64,000 nt of DNA, taken from the NCBI RefSeq assembly GCF_000689255.1, contig NZ_HG964446.1:4507250-4571249 (forward strand), given 5' to 3'. The DNA comes from Mycobacterium triplex. Lineage in GTDB: Bacteria; Actinomycetota; Actinomycetes; Mycobacteriales; Mycobacteriaceae. Every line of letters begins with the position of its first letter. Position 1 is the first letter of the stretch. Both the position numbers and the translations under genes were made by a program. The notes beneath the pieces were generated by a model that made no database searches, was not told the DNA's origin, and saw only the letters and a program-made list of their open reading frames with translations. This document shows, one piece after another, positions 17,755 to 26,288 of the stretch.

Positions 17755-18759
17755 CTAGCTGATGAGGCCGAGCTTGCGATATGCGGCCTCCATCTGGGCT
17801 TTGGCCTCGGCCGGCAGCTCTGCCTGCGGGGGGCGCGAATGCGGATAGGCGCCTATCGGCAGGCCCAGTAGCGAAGCGGCGTACTTGAACGCCCCTCCCC
17901 AGTGGGTGAAGTAGTCGGCTCGTCCCGGGTAGCAGGTCCACCACGGTCCGATGTCGAGATCGAACTGGTCCAGACCGGACTCGCGACCGTAATCCATTGC
18001 CTCGAGCAACTTGTCGGACATCACCAGGTCCCAGTATTCGGAAAACAGCCGCCGCTGCGGGGTTTCGAACAGGTAGCCCGCGGTGCCCAATTGGGCCGGA
18101 CAGACGATCCCGTCCCGCAGCCATCCGGCCCGGTACACGGTCTTGTCGCATTCCCACACCGCCAGGCCGGGTGCCAGTTCATGCAGCATCCGGCTCGCCG
18201 CGGGCCGGAACGCGCCTTCCTTGGTAGCGCACACCGCGGGCACCTCGTGGTAGATCCGCGCGCTCTCGGCAGGGGTCAACACGTAACCCGAAGACGGCGA
18301 ATTGAACATGCCCAACGCGATATCCGTGCGCGCGGCAACGTATTTGAAGAAGCGCAGCACACCGTCGCCGCCGTGGGCCTCCATCATCGGCGTCTGGATG
18401 TAGACGATGTCAGCGCCCGCCTGCTGGGCATGCAATGTCAGATCCAAACAGTCCTTCGCCGACATGGCCGCCGTGCAGGACTGCACCACCACATCCGGAT
18501 TGATGGCGCGTGATTCCTCGATCGCCACCTCCAGCAAGCGTTTCCGCTCGTCGATCGTCAGCGACCAGAACTCGGAGAGTCCGCTGGTGCACCACAACAT
18601 CGGGTGCCCGAGATCGCCGACGCAGTAACGCACCAGCGTCCGGTAGGCATCCCAGTCGATGTCGTCGCCATCGGTGCCGCAGAAAGGCGTGTAGAGGGAG
18701 TCGCCGATTCCCCGCAACGCTCCGCGCGCCCAGGTGCGCGCCTCAGCAGCTGTCGCCAC
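17755..18759 (-). CDS. DapA-family class I aldolase/lyase
   Basis: 334 aa, dihydrodipicolinate synthase/N-acetylneuraminate lyase superfamily. The Schiff-base Lys is Lys180 in CATKEGA. The usual Tyr of the YNxP motif is Phe152 here (MFNSP), so proton relay must differ. It is unlikely to be the housekeeping DapA; hydratase-aldolases of aromatic catabolism belong to this family, and the location inside the island fits a C-C lyase role. GTG 18759 is chosen because AGGAGT lies 5 bases upstream; longer in-frame extension overlaps the preceding SDR. It is cotranscribed with that SDR. Confidence 0.82.
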   Translation of the reverse strand: MATAAEARTWARGALRGIGDSLYTPFCGTDGDDIDWDAYRTLVRYCVGDLGHPMLWCTSGLSEFWSLTIDERKRLLEVAIEESRAINPDVVVQSCTAAMSAKDCLDLTLHAQQAGADIVYIQTPMMEAHGGDGVLRFFKYVAARTDIALGMFNSPSSGYVLTPAESARIYHEVPAVCATKEGAFRPAASRMLHELAPGLAVWECDKTVYRAGWLRDGIVCPAQLGTAGYLFETPQRRLFSEYWDLVMSDKLLEAMDYGRESGLDQFDLDIGPWWTCYPGRADYFTHWGGAFKYAASLLGLPIGAYPHSRPPQAELPAEAKAQMEAAYRKLGLIS

Positions 18760-18793
18760 AGTCCACTCCTTTTGTCTGCCAATCGATTTGAGG

Positions 18794-19591
18794 CTAGATG
18801 AAGTCTGAACCACCGTCGACGTTGATGTTGGCGCCGGTCATGTAAGAGTTGCGCCGCGACGCGAGGAACGCGACGACGGGCCCGATCTCCTCGGGCAAGC
18901 CGGCGCGCGGCATGTGCGCCGGATGCCCGAAGTGTTTGTCGATGGCCTCCATCAGCCGATAGGGGTCGCTGCCGTCGACCCCGACCGAGTCTGCCCAGCC
19001 GACAAGCGACTCGGACGCGATGCTGCCCGGCGACACCACGTTGACCAGGATCTCGTCTTTGGCCAGCAACAAGGACAGGTTCTTCGAGGCGCTGGTCAGC
19101 ATCGACTTGGCCGCGGTATAGGCCGGCAGCATGACGCTTTGTCGCTGTGTCGAATGCGCCGAGAAGTTGACGACTCGCGCCCACTGGGCCTTGCGCAGCA
19201 GCGGCAGCGCCGAACGCACGCAGCGCACCATCCCCAGCACGCCGTCTTCGACGGCCTCACGCCACTGTTCGTCGGTCAGGTCTTCAAAGCTGCCCGACGC
19301 GCCCGGTCCGACGGTATTGACGAGCACGTTGAGTTCGCCGTTCCATCGGCCCGAAATTTCGGCGAACAGGTTGTCGACCGCCGCCGCGTCACCGACGTCG
19401 ACCGCGAATCCCACGGCATCCGGACTGCCGCGGTCGGTGAGATCGGCCACCGCGCTGTCGAGGGAGGCCTGAGTTCGGCCGACCAGCGCCACCCGGGCGC
19501 CGTCCTCGGCCAGGCAACGCGACGCGGCCAAACCCATGCCGCGGCTGCCGCCGACAACTACCGCTGTCGCATTCCGAAGGCCTAAATCCAT
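18794..19591 (-). CDS. Short-chain dehydrogenase/reductase
   Basis: 265 aa SDR. Cofactor motif GGSRGMG at about 14-20, a Ser in NFSAHS and the YTAAK catalytic pair. The residue after strand 2 is Arg (GRTQAS), which favours NADP(H). NNAG is replaced by NTVG. It is the first gene of a two-gene minus unit with the DapA-family lyase and is transcribed away from tetR; operator C lies 87 bases upstream. Role presumably oxidation or reduction of a pathway intermediate. Confidence 0.88.
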   Translation of the reverse strand: MDLGLRNATAVVVGGSRGMGLAASRCLAEDGARVALVGRTQASLDSAVADLTDRGSPDAVGFAVDVGDAAAVDNLFAEISGRWNGELNVLVNTVGPGASGSFEDLTDEQWREAVEDGVLGMVRCVRSALPLLRKAQWARVVNFSAHSTQRQSVMLPAYTAAKSMLTSASKNLSLLLAKDEILVNVVSPGSIASESLVGWADSVGVDGSDPYRLMEAIDKHFGHPAHMPRAGLPEEIGPVVAFLASRRNSYMTGANINVDGGSDFI

Positions 19592-19677
19592 GGCGATATC
19601 CGCGGCTCACGCGGTGGGTCAGCCAATGGCGTGCGTCCGGTCATCTTTGCCCGTCCAGCGTCATATACCAAAAAGCC

Positions 19678-19696
19678 TACGATAGGTATTACAGTA
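19678..19696. promoter_or_regulatory. TetR-type operator, copy C
   Basis: TACGATAGGTATTACAGTA; its reverse complement reads TACTGTAATACCTATCGTA, matching copies A, B and D in TACTGTA-N9-GTA. It lies in the 268-base gap between the SDR and tetR, so it could control both and give autoregulation. The remainder of the gap shows no gene. Confidence 0.7.
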
Positions 19697-19859
19697 GCAG
19701 ATGGAAAAGCGTACGAGAGCCCGATTGACGGTCATACCAGAATGGCGACACGCCTACATATACGCAGGTGGGAGTACATCTGCGGAGTAGATTTGATTCA
19801 ATCGGTGGCACGGTTTCCAGACCGTACGTGCAGGATACATTTTGATGGAGGTGCCCGTA

Positions 19860-20642
19860 GTGGCAAAGCAGGCAACCGCTGATAAGCGTCAACGACGCGA
19901 ACGCGGGTCCATCAACCCCGATGACATCATCAGCGGCGCATTCGAACTCGCGGAGCAGGTGTCGATCGACAACCTGAGCATGCCGCTGCTCGGCAAACAC
20001 CTCGGCGTCGGCGTTACCAGCATCTACTGGTATTTCCGCAAGAAAGACGACTTGCTCAACGCGATGACCGACCGCGCCTTGAGCAAGTATGTGTTCGCCA
20101 CGCCCTATGTGGAGGCCAGCGATTGGCGCGAAACCCTGCGCAACCACGCGCGGTCGATGCGTAAGACGTTCATGGGCAACCCAATTCTGTGCGACCTGAT
20201 TTTGATTCGGGCGGCACTGAGCCCCAAGGCCGCCCGACTGGGCGCCCTGGAGATGGAGAAGGCGATCTCCAATCTGGTCGAGGCCGGCCTCACGCCCGAA
20301 GACGCCTTCGACACCTATTCGGCGGTTTCGGTGCACGTCCGCGGCTCGGTGGTGCTACAGCGACTCTACGAAAAGAACCAGTCCTCCGATGTCGGTCCGC
20401 GCGCCATCGAGGATGCCGTTGCCATCGACCCCGACAAGACTCCGCTGCTGGCCCAGGTGAGCCGAATCGGTCACCGGATCGGGGCGCCGGACGAAACCAA
20501 CTTCGAGTACGGCCTCACCTGCATCCTCGACCACGCCAGCCGATTGATCGACGAGGGCTCAAAATCCGCCAAGTCGACGGCGTCTCGGCCGCGCAAGGCG
20601 GCCAAGTCCTCCTCGCGGCCCAAGACGACCGCGCACCGCTAG
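19860..20642 (+). CDS. TetR-family transcriptional regulator
   Basis: 260 aa. The N-terminal HTH is clear: helices around 22-60, with recognition helix GVGVTSIYWYFRKKDDLL. The ligand-binding C-terminal domain is diverse, as usual, and probably senses a CoA thioester or the free substrate. The last 25 residues form an unusual Lys/Arg/Ser/Ala-rich basic tail that could add non-specific DNA contact. GTG 19860 is chosen because GGAGG lies 8 bases upstream. Central place in the island and the four matching operators make it the likely local repressor. Confidence 0.9.
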   Translation: MAKQATADKRQRRERGSINPDDIISGAFELAEQVSIDNLSMPLLGKHLGVGVTSIYWYFRKKDDLLNAMTDRALSKYVFATPYVEASDWRETLRNHARSMRKTFMGNPILCDLILIRAALSPKAARLGALEMEKAISNLVEAGLTPEDAFDTYSAVSVHVRGSVVLQRLYEKNQSSDVGPRAIEDAVAIDPDKTPLLAQVSRIGHRIGAPDETNFEYGLTCILDHASRLIDEGSKSAKSTASRPRKAAKSSSRPKTTAHR

Positions 20643-20657
20643 AAGCGAATCCGGTTG

Positions 20658-21542
20658 CTATGCTTCGGGTTCCGGCACATAGAAGTGCTCGTCGCGTAGC
20701 CGGAACGCTTCTTTGGTTCCGTGCTGGGCGCGGGTCTTGACGAAGTTGAATTCGTCCGGCCCGAACTGCAGGTTGGTGCCGTAGGCGTGGAACAGATAGC
20801 TCGCGACTTCTTCGCCGTTGTACGCCTGGCTCTGCTCGACAAGGCGGAATGCTTCCTTGGCGATGACGACGCCGTCGGCGGGCATCTTCGCCGCCTTCTC
20901 GGCCCAGTACCGGGCGCGGGCGGTCACGGCGCCGGGATCGCATGTGTCGGTGAAGATTCCGAGATGCTCGAGCTCGCCCGCCTCGATGACATCACCGGTC
21001 AACAACAGGCGCCGGGCCAGCACCGGCCCGAGCCGGTGGAAGAACATGTGCAGGCTGCCCAGCGCGGGCCCCAGGAACCGCGTCGCCGGCATGCCGATCT
21101 TCGTATCGCGTGCGATCACCGAGATGTCGGTCATCAGCGCCATTTCGAAGCCACCACCCAGGGCGTAGCCGGAGATCTCCCCGACCGTCACCTTCGGGAA
21201 ACCCATGAAGTTGTGGTAGAAGCCAAATGACTTGCGGTCCACCGTAAGTCGCCTGCGCTGACTGGGCCGCCGCTTGGCCGCATCGGACGCCTGGTTCTTG
21301 TCGCCATACCAGCCGTATGCGTTGTTCATGTCGGCCCCGGTGGAGAAGACTCCCTCGGCGCCGCGCAGCAGCACCACCGTCAGATCGTCGTCTTCGGCCA
21401 CCCGGTCCAGGCAGCGGCCGACGGCCTCGCGCATGGCGGCGTCATAGGAGTTGCGCTGCTTGGGATTGTTCAGCGTGATCGTCGCGATTCTCTTGCCGGG
21501 ATCGACCTCGAAAAGCACCCGATCGTCGTTCGAGCCAGTCAT
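20658..21542 (-). CDS. Enoyl-CoA hydratase/isomerase family protein
   Basis: 294 aa crotonase-fold protein. Oxyanion-hole elements are EGVFSTGADM and GYALGGGFEMAL. The usual second-Glu segment reads TRFLGPALGSLHMF without an acidic residue, so it may not be a normal hydratase (isomerase, hydrolase or dehalogenase-like chemistry is possible). A long C-terminal extension (YLFHAYGTNLQFGPDEFNF) differs from the four other crotonases of the island. ATG overlaps the upstream thioesterase stop (ATGA). Convergent with tetR. Confidence 0.85.
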   Translation of the reverse strand: MTGSNDDRVLFEVDPGKRIATITLNNPKQRNSYDAAMREAVGRCLDRVAEDDDLTVVLLRGAEGVFSTGADMNNAYGWYGDKNQASDAAKRRPSQRRRLTVDRKSFGFYHNFMGFPKVTVGEISGYALGGGFEMALMTDISVIARDTKIGMPATRFLGPALGSLHMFFHRLGPVLARRLLLTGDVIEAGELEHLGIFTDTCDPGAVTARARYWAEKAAKMPADGVVIAKEAFRLVEQSQAYNGEEVASYLFHAYGTNLQFGPDEFNFVKTRAQHGTKEAFRLRDEHFYVPEPEA

Positions 21543-22216
21543 GTCGCCGATTCCTTTCGCCGCCTGCCGAATCGGTATCCGGTCAGCTTGTCCGGCTGCG
21601 ACGCCAGGGTGTTGACCTCGCCGACGCACAGCACTTCGCCGTCGAGCAGCAGCCGCGCCGTCGACGCGATGCCGCGCTCGACTTGCGAGCGGACGATGTC
21701 GAAGTTCAGCTCGGTCAGCAACGGCGTGGGCCGCCGGAAGGTGACGTTGAGCGATCGCGTCTTGCCGGACAGCCCCATGACGCAACTGTGATGCTGGATG
21801 ACGCAGTCGAAGAACACCGACAGAAACCCGCCGTGCACTAGCCCCGGCGGTCCTTCGTAGACGAGTGGGAAGACGACCCGGCCTTCGGCCTTGTCGGCGT
21901 CGAGGTAGTCGAAGGAGTACTCGGGGAAGGACGGGTTGTAGGCGCCGATGTCGGTGGCGTGGTTGAGATAAACCCGGCGCGGATCGTCGTCTGCTTCGCC
22001 GATCCGGGGCGCATTGTCCTGCGGGGCCGCAGTTGCGAGCTCGCTTTCCCATTCGCCGAACTTCGCCAGCATCGCGTCCACGGTCGGGTGCGGATGTTCC
22101 AGGGAGATTAGCAGCGAACTCAGCCGCCTCATCGCGCCGGCGGCCGCCACGGTTTGTGGAAGGGGCATCTCGCCGAACTTCGCGTCATCCGCGCGTACCG
22201 GTGTCCCCTCAGGCAT
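21539..22216 (-). CDS. PaaI-type hotdog thioesterase
   Basis: 225 aa. The hotdog core contains GPPGLVHGGFLSVFFDCV, the HGG motif with a following helix, then LNVTFRRPTPL. It should hydrolyse an acyl-CoA, perhaps to relieve CoA trapping or release a dead-end product. ATG 22216 follows AAAGAGGG; the in-frame GTG at 22231 lacks a ribosome-binding site. It is divergent from the ligase/hydratase operon across operator D. A second PaaI-type protein is at 239-859. Confidence 0.83.
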   Translation of the reverse strand: MPEGTPVRADDAKFGEMPLPQTVAAAGAMRRLSSLLISLEHPHPTVDAMLAKFGEWESELATAAPQDNAPRIGEADDDPRRVYLNHATDIGAYNPSFPEYSFDYLDADKAEGRVVFPLVYEGPPGLVHGGFLSVFFDCVIQHHSCVMGLSGKTRSLNVTFRRPTPLLTELNFDIVRSQVERGIASTARLLLDGEVLCVGEVNTLASQPDKLTGYRFGRRRKESAT

Positions 22217-22302
22217 GCGACCCTCTTTCACCGGGCTTTGACCCGGTTGTTCCGTCGGCAGCGATTCCTTGATAGCTTATACAGCGTATCAATCGTATTG
22301 CC

Positions 22303-22321
22303 TACTGTATGGGTAACCGTA
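22303..22321. promoter_or_regulatory. TetR-type operator, copy D
   Basis: TACTGTATGGGTAACCGTA, the fourth copy of TACTGTA-N9-GTA, in the 130-base gap between the divergent thioesterase and hydratase genes. A second, weaker inverted repeat (TTGATA at 22269-22274 with TATCAA at 22287-22292) lies just to its left and may be an extra site or part of the promoter. Confidence 0.7.
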
Positions 22322-22346
22322 TCGCTGAGAAAGGCCGGATCCGACG

Positions 22347-23168
22347 GTGAGTCACGACGCCGATGCGGCCGACGCCGAGGGGTCGGTGACAGCACGCCGG
22401 GATGGCGCGATTCTGCGGCTCACCCTTGATCGCCCACAGCGGCGTAATTCGTTGACCCCCTTGATGATCGAGACGCTGGTCCGCGCGCTCACCGAGGCCG
22501 CCGCCGACGACGCGTTGCGCGCGATCCACCTGCGCGGCGCCGACGAAGACTTCTGCGCGGGTGCCGACTGGGTCGCCACCAACAGCGGCAGCGCACAGCG
22601 CCCGCGAACCGGCGATCTGGTGCGCCGGATTCCACACGCCGCCCACCGGCTGATCGAGCTCGTGCAAACCATCCAGCTGCCGGTGGTCTGCACCGTGCGG
22701 GGCTGGGCGGTGGGGATGGGCTGCAATCTCGCGCTGGCCGCCGACTTCACCGTGGCTGCCGACGACGCCGTGTTCTGGGAGCCGTTCATCGAGCGGGGAT
22801 TCAGCCCGGACTCGGGTGCTAGCTGGCTGCTCCCCCGATTGGTCGGGCTGGCGCGGGCCCGGCGCATGCTGCTGCTCAGCGAGAAAGTGAGTGGGTCCGA
22901 CGCGGCCGACTGGGGAATGATCCACCAGGCCGCCGGCGCGGCCGAACTCGACGACAGCGTGGAGCAGTTGCTGGCGCGGCTGGCCGACGGGCCAACCGTG
23001 GCGCTCGGGCTGGCCAAGCAAGCCCTGCACTACGGCCAGCACGCTTCGCTGAGCCAATCGATGACACAGGAGCTGTTCAACCTGGAACTGTCCTGTCGGA
23101 CAAAAGATTTCAAAGAAGGCCTGGAAGCCTTTCGGCAACGACGCGCGCCGACATTCGATGGCCGCTGA
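22347..23168 (+). CDS. Enoyl-CoA hydratase/isomerase family protein
   Basis: 273 aa crotonase. Oxyanion-hole motifs are DEDFCAGADW and VRGWAVGMGCNLALAADF; the catalytic acidic place carries Glu in WEPFIERGFSPDSGASW, with the SPD variant typical of isomerase-like members. First gene of a six-gene plus-strand run (three crotonases then three ligases), starting 25 bases after operator D. GTG start. Confidence 0.88.
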   Translation: MSHDADAADAEGSVTARRDGAILRLTLDRPQRRNSLTPLMIETLVRALTEAAADDALRAIHLRGADEDFCAGADWVATNSGSAQRPRTGDLVRRIPHAAHRLIELVQTIQLPVVCTVRGWAVGMGCNLALAADFTVAADDAVFWEPFIERGFSPDSGASWLLPRLVGLARARRMLLLSEKVSGSDAADWGMIHQAAGAAELDDSVEQLLARLADGPTVALGLAKQALHYGQHASLSQSMTQELFNLELSCRTKDFKEGLEAFRQRRAPTFDGR

Positions 23169-23206
23169 CCTAAGGTTTCGGTCACACCAGTATGAAGGGA
23201 ACACGG

Positions 23207-24019
23207 ATGCCTGCTGACTCGTTCGACACGATCAACTACGAGGTCGACGGGCATACCGCCACCATCACCCTGAACCGGCCCGAGGCGCTCAACGCGCTGA
23301 GCCCACACATGATCACCGAGCTGCGCGCCGCCTACGACGAAGCCGAAAACGACGACGATGTCTGGCTGACGATCGTCACCGGCACCGGCCGCGCATTCTG
23401 CACCGGTGCCGACGTCAAAGAAATTCCCGAAGACGGCAAGGTGATCTACGAGCGGCCATACCTGTCGACCTACGACCAGTGGGAAGCCCCCCAGGAGGGC
23501 ACTCCCCCGTTTCGCACGATGGCCAAGCCGGTGATCACCGCGGTCAACGGAATCTGTTGTGGCGCAGGCATGGATTGGGTCACCACGACAGACATCGTCA
23601 TCGCATCCGAGCAGGCAACGTTTTTCGATCCGCACGTCAGCATCGGGCTGGTAGCCGGCCGTGAACTGGTGCGGATCTCCCGGGTGCTGCCCCGCTCGAT
23701 CGCCCTGCGGATGGCGTTGATGGGCAAGCACGAACGGATGAGCGCGGGGCGCGCCTACGAACTCGGATTGATCAGTGAGGTCGTCGAGCACGACCGCCTG
23801 TTGGACCGCGCCCGTGAGATCGCCGACATCGTCAACTCCAATGCGCCGCTGGCGGTTCGGGGTACCCGGTTGGCGATCCTGAAGGGCCTGAACGTTCCGC
23901 TGCACGAGGCCGAGATCATGGCCGAAACCTTCCGCGAGCGGGTGCTGCGCACCGAGGACGCCGCCGAAGGCCCCAAAGCCTTCGTGGAAAAGCGCAAACC
24001 GAATTGGCAGTGCCGGTGA
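23207..24019 (+). CDS. Enoyl-CoA hydratase/isomerase family protein
   Basis: 270 aa crotonase. Oxyanion motifs are GRAFCTGADV and VNGICCGAGMDWVTTTDI. The segment FFDPHVSIGLVAGREL has Glu shifted relative to classical hydratases. The following crotonase has the same FFDxHVSxGLV signature, so the two look like diverged duplicates. ATG 23207 has AAGGGA 6 bases upstream; the ATG at 23192 overlaps that site. It ends in a GTGA overlap. Confidence 0.88.
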   Translation: MPADSFDTINYEVDGHTATITLNRPEALNALSPHMITELRAAYDEAENDDDVWLTIVTGTGRAFCTGADVKEIPEDGKVIYERPYLSTYDQWEAPQEGTPPFRTMAKPVITAVNGICCGAGMDWVTTTDIVIASEQATFFDPHVSIGLVAGRELVRISRVLPRSIALRMALMGKHERMSAGRAYELGLISEVVEHDRLLDRAREIADIVNSNAPLAVRGTRLAILKGLNVPLHEAEIMAETFRERVLRTEDAAEGPKAFVEKRKPNWQCR

Positions 24020-24813
24020 GTACCCCGCGTTTCGAAACCATCCTCCTCGACATCGACGGAGGCGACCATGTCGCCACCATCACGCTGAATCGCCCCGATC
24101 AACTCAATGCGTTCAACCGCACGATGTGTGAGGAGATGGCCGAAGCCTGGCGCATCGTCAAGCTCGACGAGTCGGTTCATGCGGTGGTGCTGCGGGCGGC
24201 CGGCAGCCGGGCCTTCAGCGCCGGGCTGGACATCAAGACGCCGTACGGGCAACCCGAAAACGTATGGAATCACGAGGATCCCGGCGAATTGCTCAGCCCC
24301 AAGTGGCAGAAGATGTTCAAGCCGGTGGTGTGCGCCGTTCAGGGCATGTGCACCGCGGGTGCGTTTTACTTCCTCAACGAGTCCGACGTGGTCATCTGCT
24401 CACAAGACGCGACGTTTTTCGACTCGCACGTGTCGGCCGGCCTGGTCTGCGCCCTAGAGCCGATCGGCCTGATGCGCCGTATCGGCCTGGGCGAGACGTT
24501 GCGTATCGCGTTGATGGGCAACGACGAACGGGTCAGTGCCGACACCGCGTTGCGGATCGGGTTGGTGTCCGAAGTGGTGGCAACCGACCGGCTGGCCGGG
24601 CGTGCTCACGAGATCGCGGCGGCGATCGCGGCCAAGCCGCCGTCGGCGACGCAGGGCACCGTGAAGGCGATCTGGGAGTCGCTGGACAAGCCCTACCGCG
24701 CCGCCCTGGAGCAGGGCCTGATCTACACCCGGCTGGGCAACCCGCTGGGCACCGCCGAACTGGCGGCACAGCGGGACGCCGACGGCAAGGGCGCCGAACC
24801 AAAGATCCGCTGA
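24016..24813 (+). CDS. Enoyl-CoA hydratase/isomerase family protein
   Basis: 265 aa crotonase closely related in layout to its upstream neighbour: SRAFSAGLDI, VQGMCTAGAFYFLNESDV and FFDSHVSAGLVCALEP. GTG 24016 overlaps the preceding stop and is preferred over in-frame TTG 24004 and GTG 24010. Its stop shares one base with the next ligase ATG. Probably acts on an enoyl-CoA from the same pathway, or as a heteromeric partner; this cannot be settled from sequence. Confidence 0.88.
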   Translation: MSTPRFETILLDIDGGDHVATITLNRPDQLNAFNRTMCEEMAEAWRIVKLDESVHAVVLRAAGSRAFSAGLDIKTPYGQPENVWNHEDPGELLSPKWQKMFKPVVCAVQGMCTAGAFYFLNESDVVICSQDATFFDSHVSAGLVCALEPIGLMRRIGLGETLRIALMGNDERVSADTALRIGLVSEVVATDRLAGRAHEIAAAIAAKPPSATQGTVKAIWESLDKPYRAALEQGLIYTRLGNPLGTAELAAQRDADGKGAEPKIR

Positions 24814-26288
24814 TGGGCCGTCATCCGCTGAGTCGACGCATCGCCGCCGTGCTGGAGCTGCAGCCGAGCGCACCCGCGATCGAGTACCACGGCCGCTGGC
24901 TGTCATGGGGCCAGATCGCCGACGCCGCTCGGGACATGGCGTCGGTGACTGCCGAACACGGCGACAACCCCGCGATCGGAATGCTGCTGCGCAACCGGCC
25001 GGCCCAGGTGGCGGCGTTCCTGGGCGTGCTGCTGGGCGGCGGGACCGTGGTCACCATCAATCCGTCCCGCGGCGACGAGCGCACCAGGGCCGACATCGCC
25101 GCGCTGCAACTGCCCCTGGTGGTCGGCGAGCCCGACGACCTGGCCACGCTGGTCGCCCCCGGCACGCCGACCATGCCGATCTCCGGGAGCCTCGACGACC
25201 CCGGCGAGCCGGCACGCAGCCACGACGGGCCCACCGCCGCAACGGAAATCGCGGTGCGGATGCTGACCAGCGGAACGACGGGACCGCCCAAGCGAATCGA
25301 CCTCAGCTACGACATGCTTGCGCGCAGTGTGCTGGGCCCCGACCCCGAACACGCGCCGCCGCCGCAGCAGCTGCGACGCGGTGTGGCGATCATGAACTCG
25401 CCGCTGGTGCACATCGGCGGCGTCTTCCGGGTGCTGCAGTGCGTCACCGAGGCGAGATCGTTTGTGTTGCTGGAACGCTTCGAGCTCAACGCGTGGGCAC
25501 AGGCGGTGCGAACGCACCGGCCCCGCGCGGTATCACTGGTGCCGGCCGCGTTGCGGACGGTGTTGCACTCCGACCTGTCGCGGACCGACCTGGACAGCAT
25601 CCGCGCCGTCACCTGCGGCACCGCCCCGCTGTCGGCCGACGATGCCGACGCGTTCACCGAAAAGTACGGTATACCCGTTCTAACCTCTTATGCAGCAACG
25701 GAATTCGGCGGCGGTGTGGCGGGTTGGACACTGGCCGACTACCAGGCCCACTGGAGCACCAAACGGGGTAGCGTCGGGCGGGCCAACCCCGGCGCGCAGC
25801 TGCGGGTGGTCGACGACGCCGGCACGCCGCTGGGGGCCGACCAGGTCGGTCTGCTGGAGGTCAAGCCGGGTCAGCTCGGCCCATCGACGCAGTGGATGCG
25901 GACCACGGATCTGGCGCGTATCGACGCCGACGGCTTCCTCTGGATCGTCGGGCGCGCCGATCAGGCAATCATCCGCGGCGGGTTCAAGGTGATGCCCGAC
26001 GACGTCCGCGTAGCCCTGGAGAGCCACCCCGCGGTGGCGGGCGCCGCCGTGATCGGCCGACCCGACGCCCGCCTGGGCGAGACACCGGTCGCGATGGTGG
26101 AGCTGCGCGGCTCCCCCGGCACCGATACCGACACTTTGGTGGAGTATCTGCGAACGCGATTGGCCCGCTACGAGATTCCGACCGAGATCGCGATCGTCGA
26201 CACGATTCCGCGCACCGCGTCGGGCAAAGCCGACCTGAGCCAGATCCGGCGCTTCTTCGACGCGGCACAGCGCGACCATGCCCGGTGA
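24813..26288 (+). CDS. Acyl-CoA synthetase (AMP-forming), compact form
   Basis: 491 aa ANL ligase. The phosphate loop is TSGTTGPPKRI, where Arg replaces the usual Gly after Lys; SYAATEFGG is the A5 motif, RTTDLARIDADGF and GRADQAIIRGGFKVMPDDVE-like A8 follow, and ASGKADLSQI holds the C-terminal Lys. It is 30-60 residues shorter than the other ligases, mainly at the N-terminus. First of three ligases in tandem. It shares one base with the upstream crotonase and overlaps the next ligase by 11 bases. Confidence 0.87.
   Translation: MGRHPLSRRIAAVLELQPSAPAIEYHGRWLSWGQIADAARDMASVTAEHGDNPAIGMLLRNRPAQVAAFLGVLLGGGTVVTINPSRGDERTRADIAALQLPLVVGEPDDLATLVAPGTPTMPISGSLDDPGEPARSHDGPTAATEIAVRMLTSGTTGPPKRIDLSYDMLARSVLGPDPEHAPPPQQLRRGVAIMNSPLVHIGGVFRVLQCVTEARSFVLLERFELNAWAQAVRTHRPRAVSLVPAALRTVLHSDLSRTDLDSIRAVTCGTAPLSADDADAFTEKYGIPVLTSYAATEFGGGVAGWTLADYQAHWSTKRGSVGRANPGAQLRVVDDAGTPLGADQVGLLEVKPGQLGPSTQWMRTTDLARIDADGFLWIVGRADQAIIRGGFKVMPDDVRVALESHPAVAGAAVIGRPDARLGETPVAMVELRGSPGTDTDTLVEYLRTRLARYEIPTEIAIVDTIPRTASGKADLSQIRRFFDAAQRDHAR

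Noticed and set aside
19700..19859. Further TetR half-sites in the tetR leader
   Set aside because: TACATATACGCAGG and GACCGTACGTGCAGG looked suggestive but do not fit the 19-bp frame.
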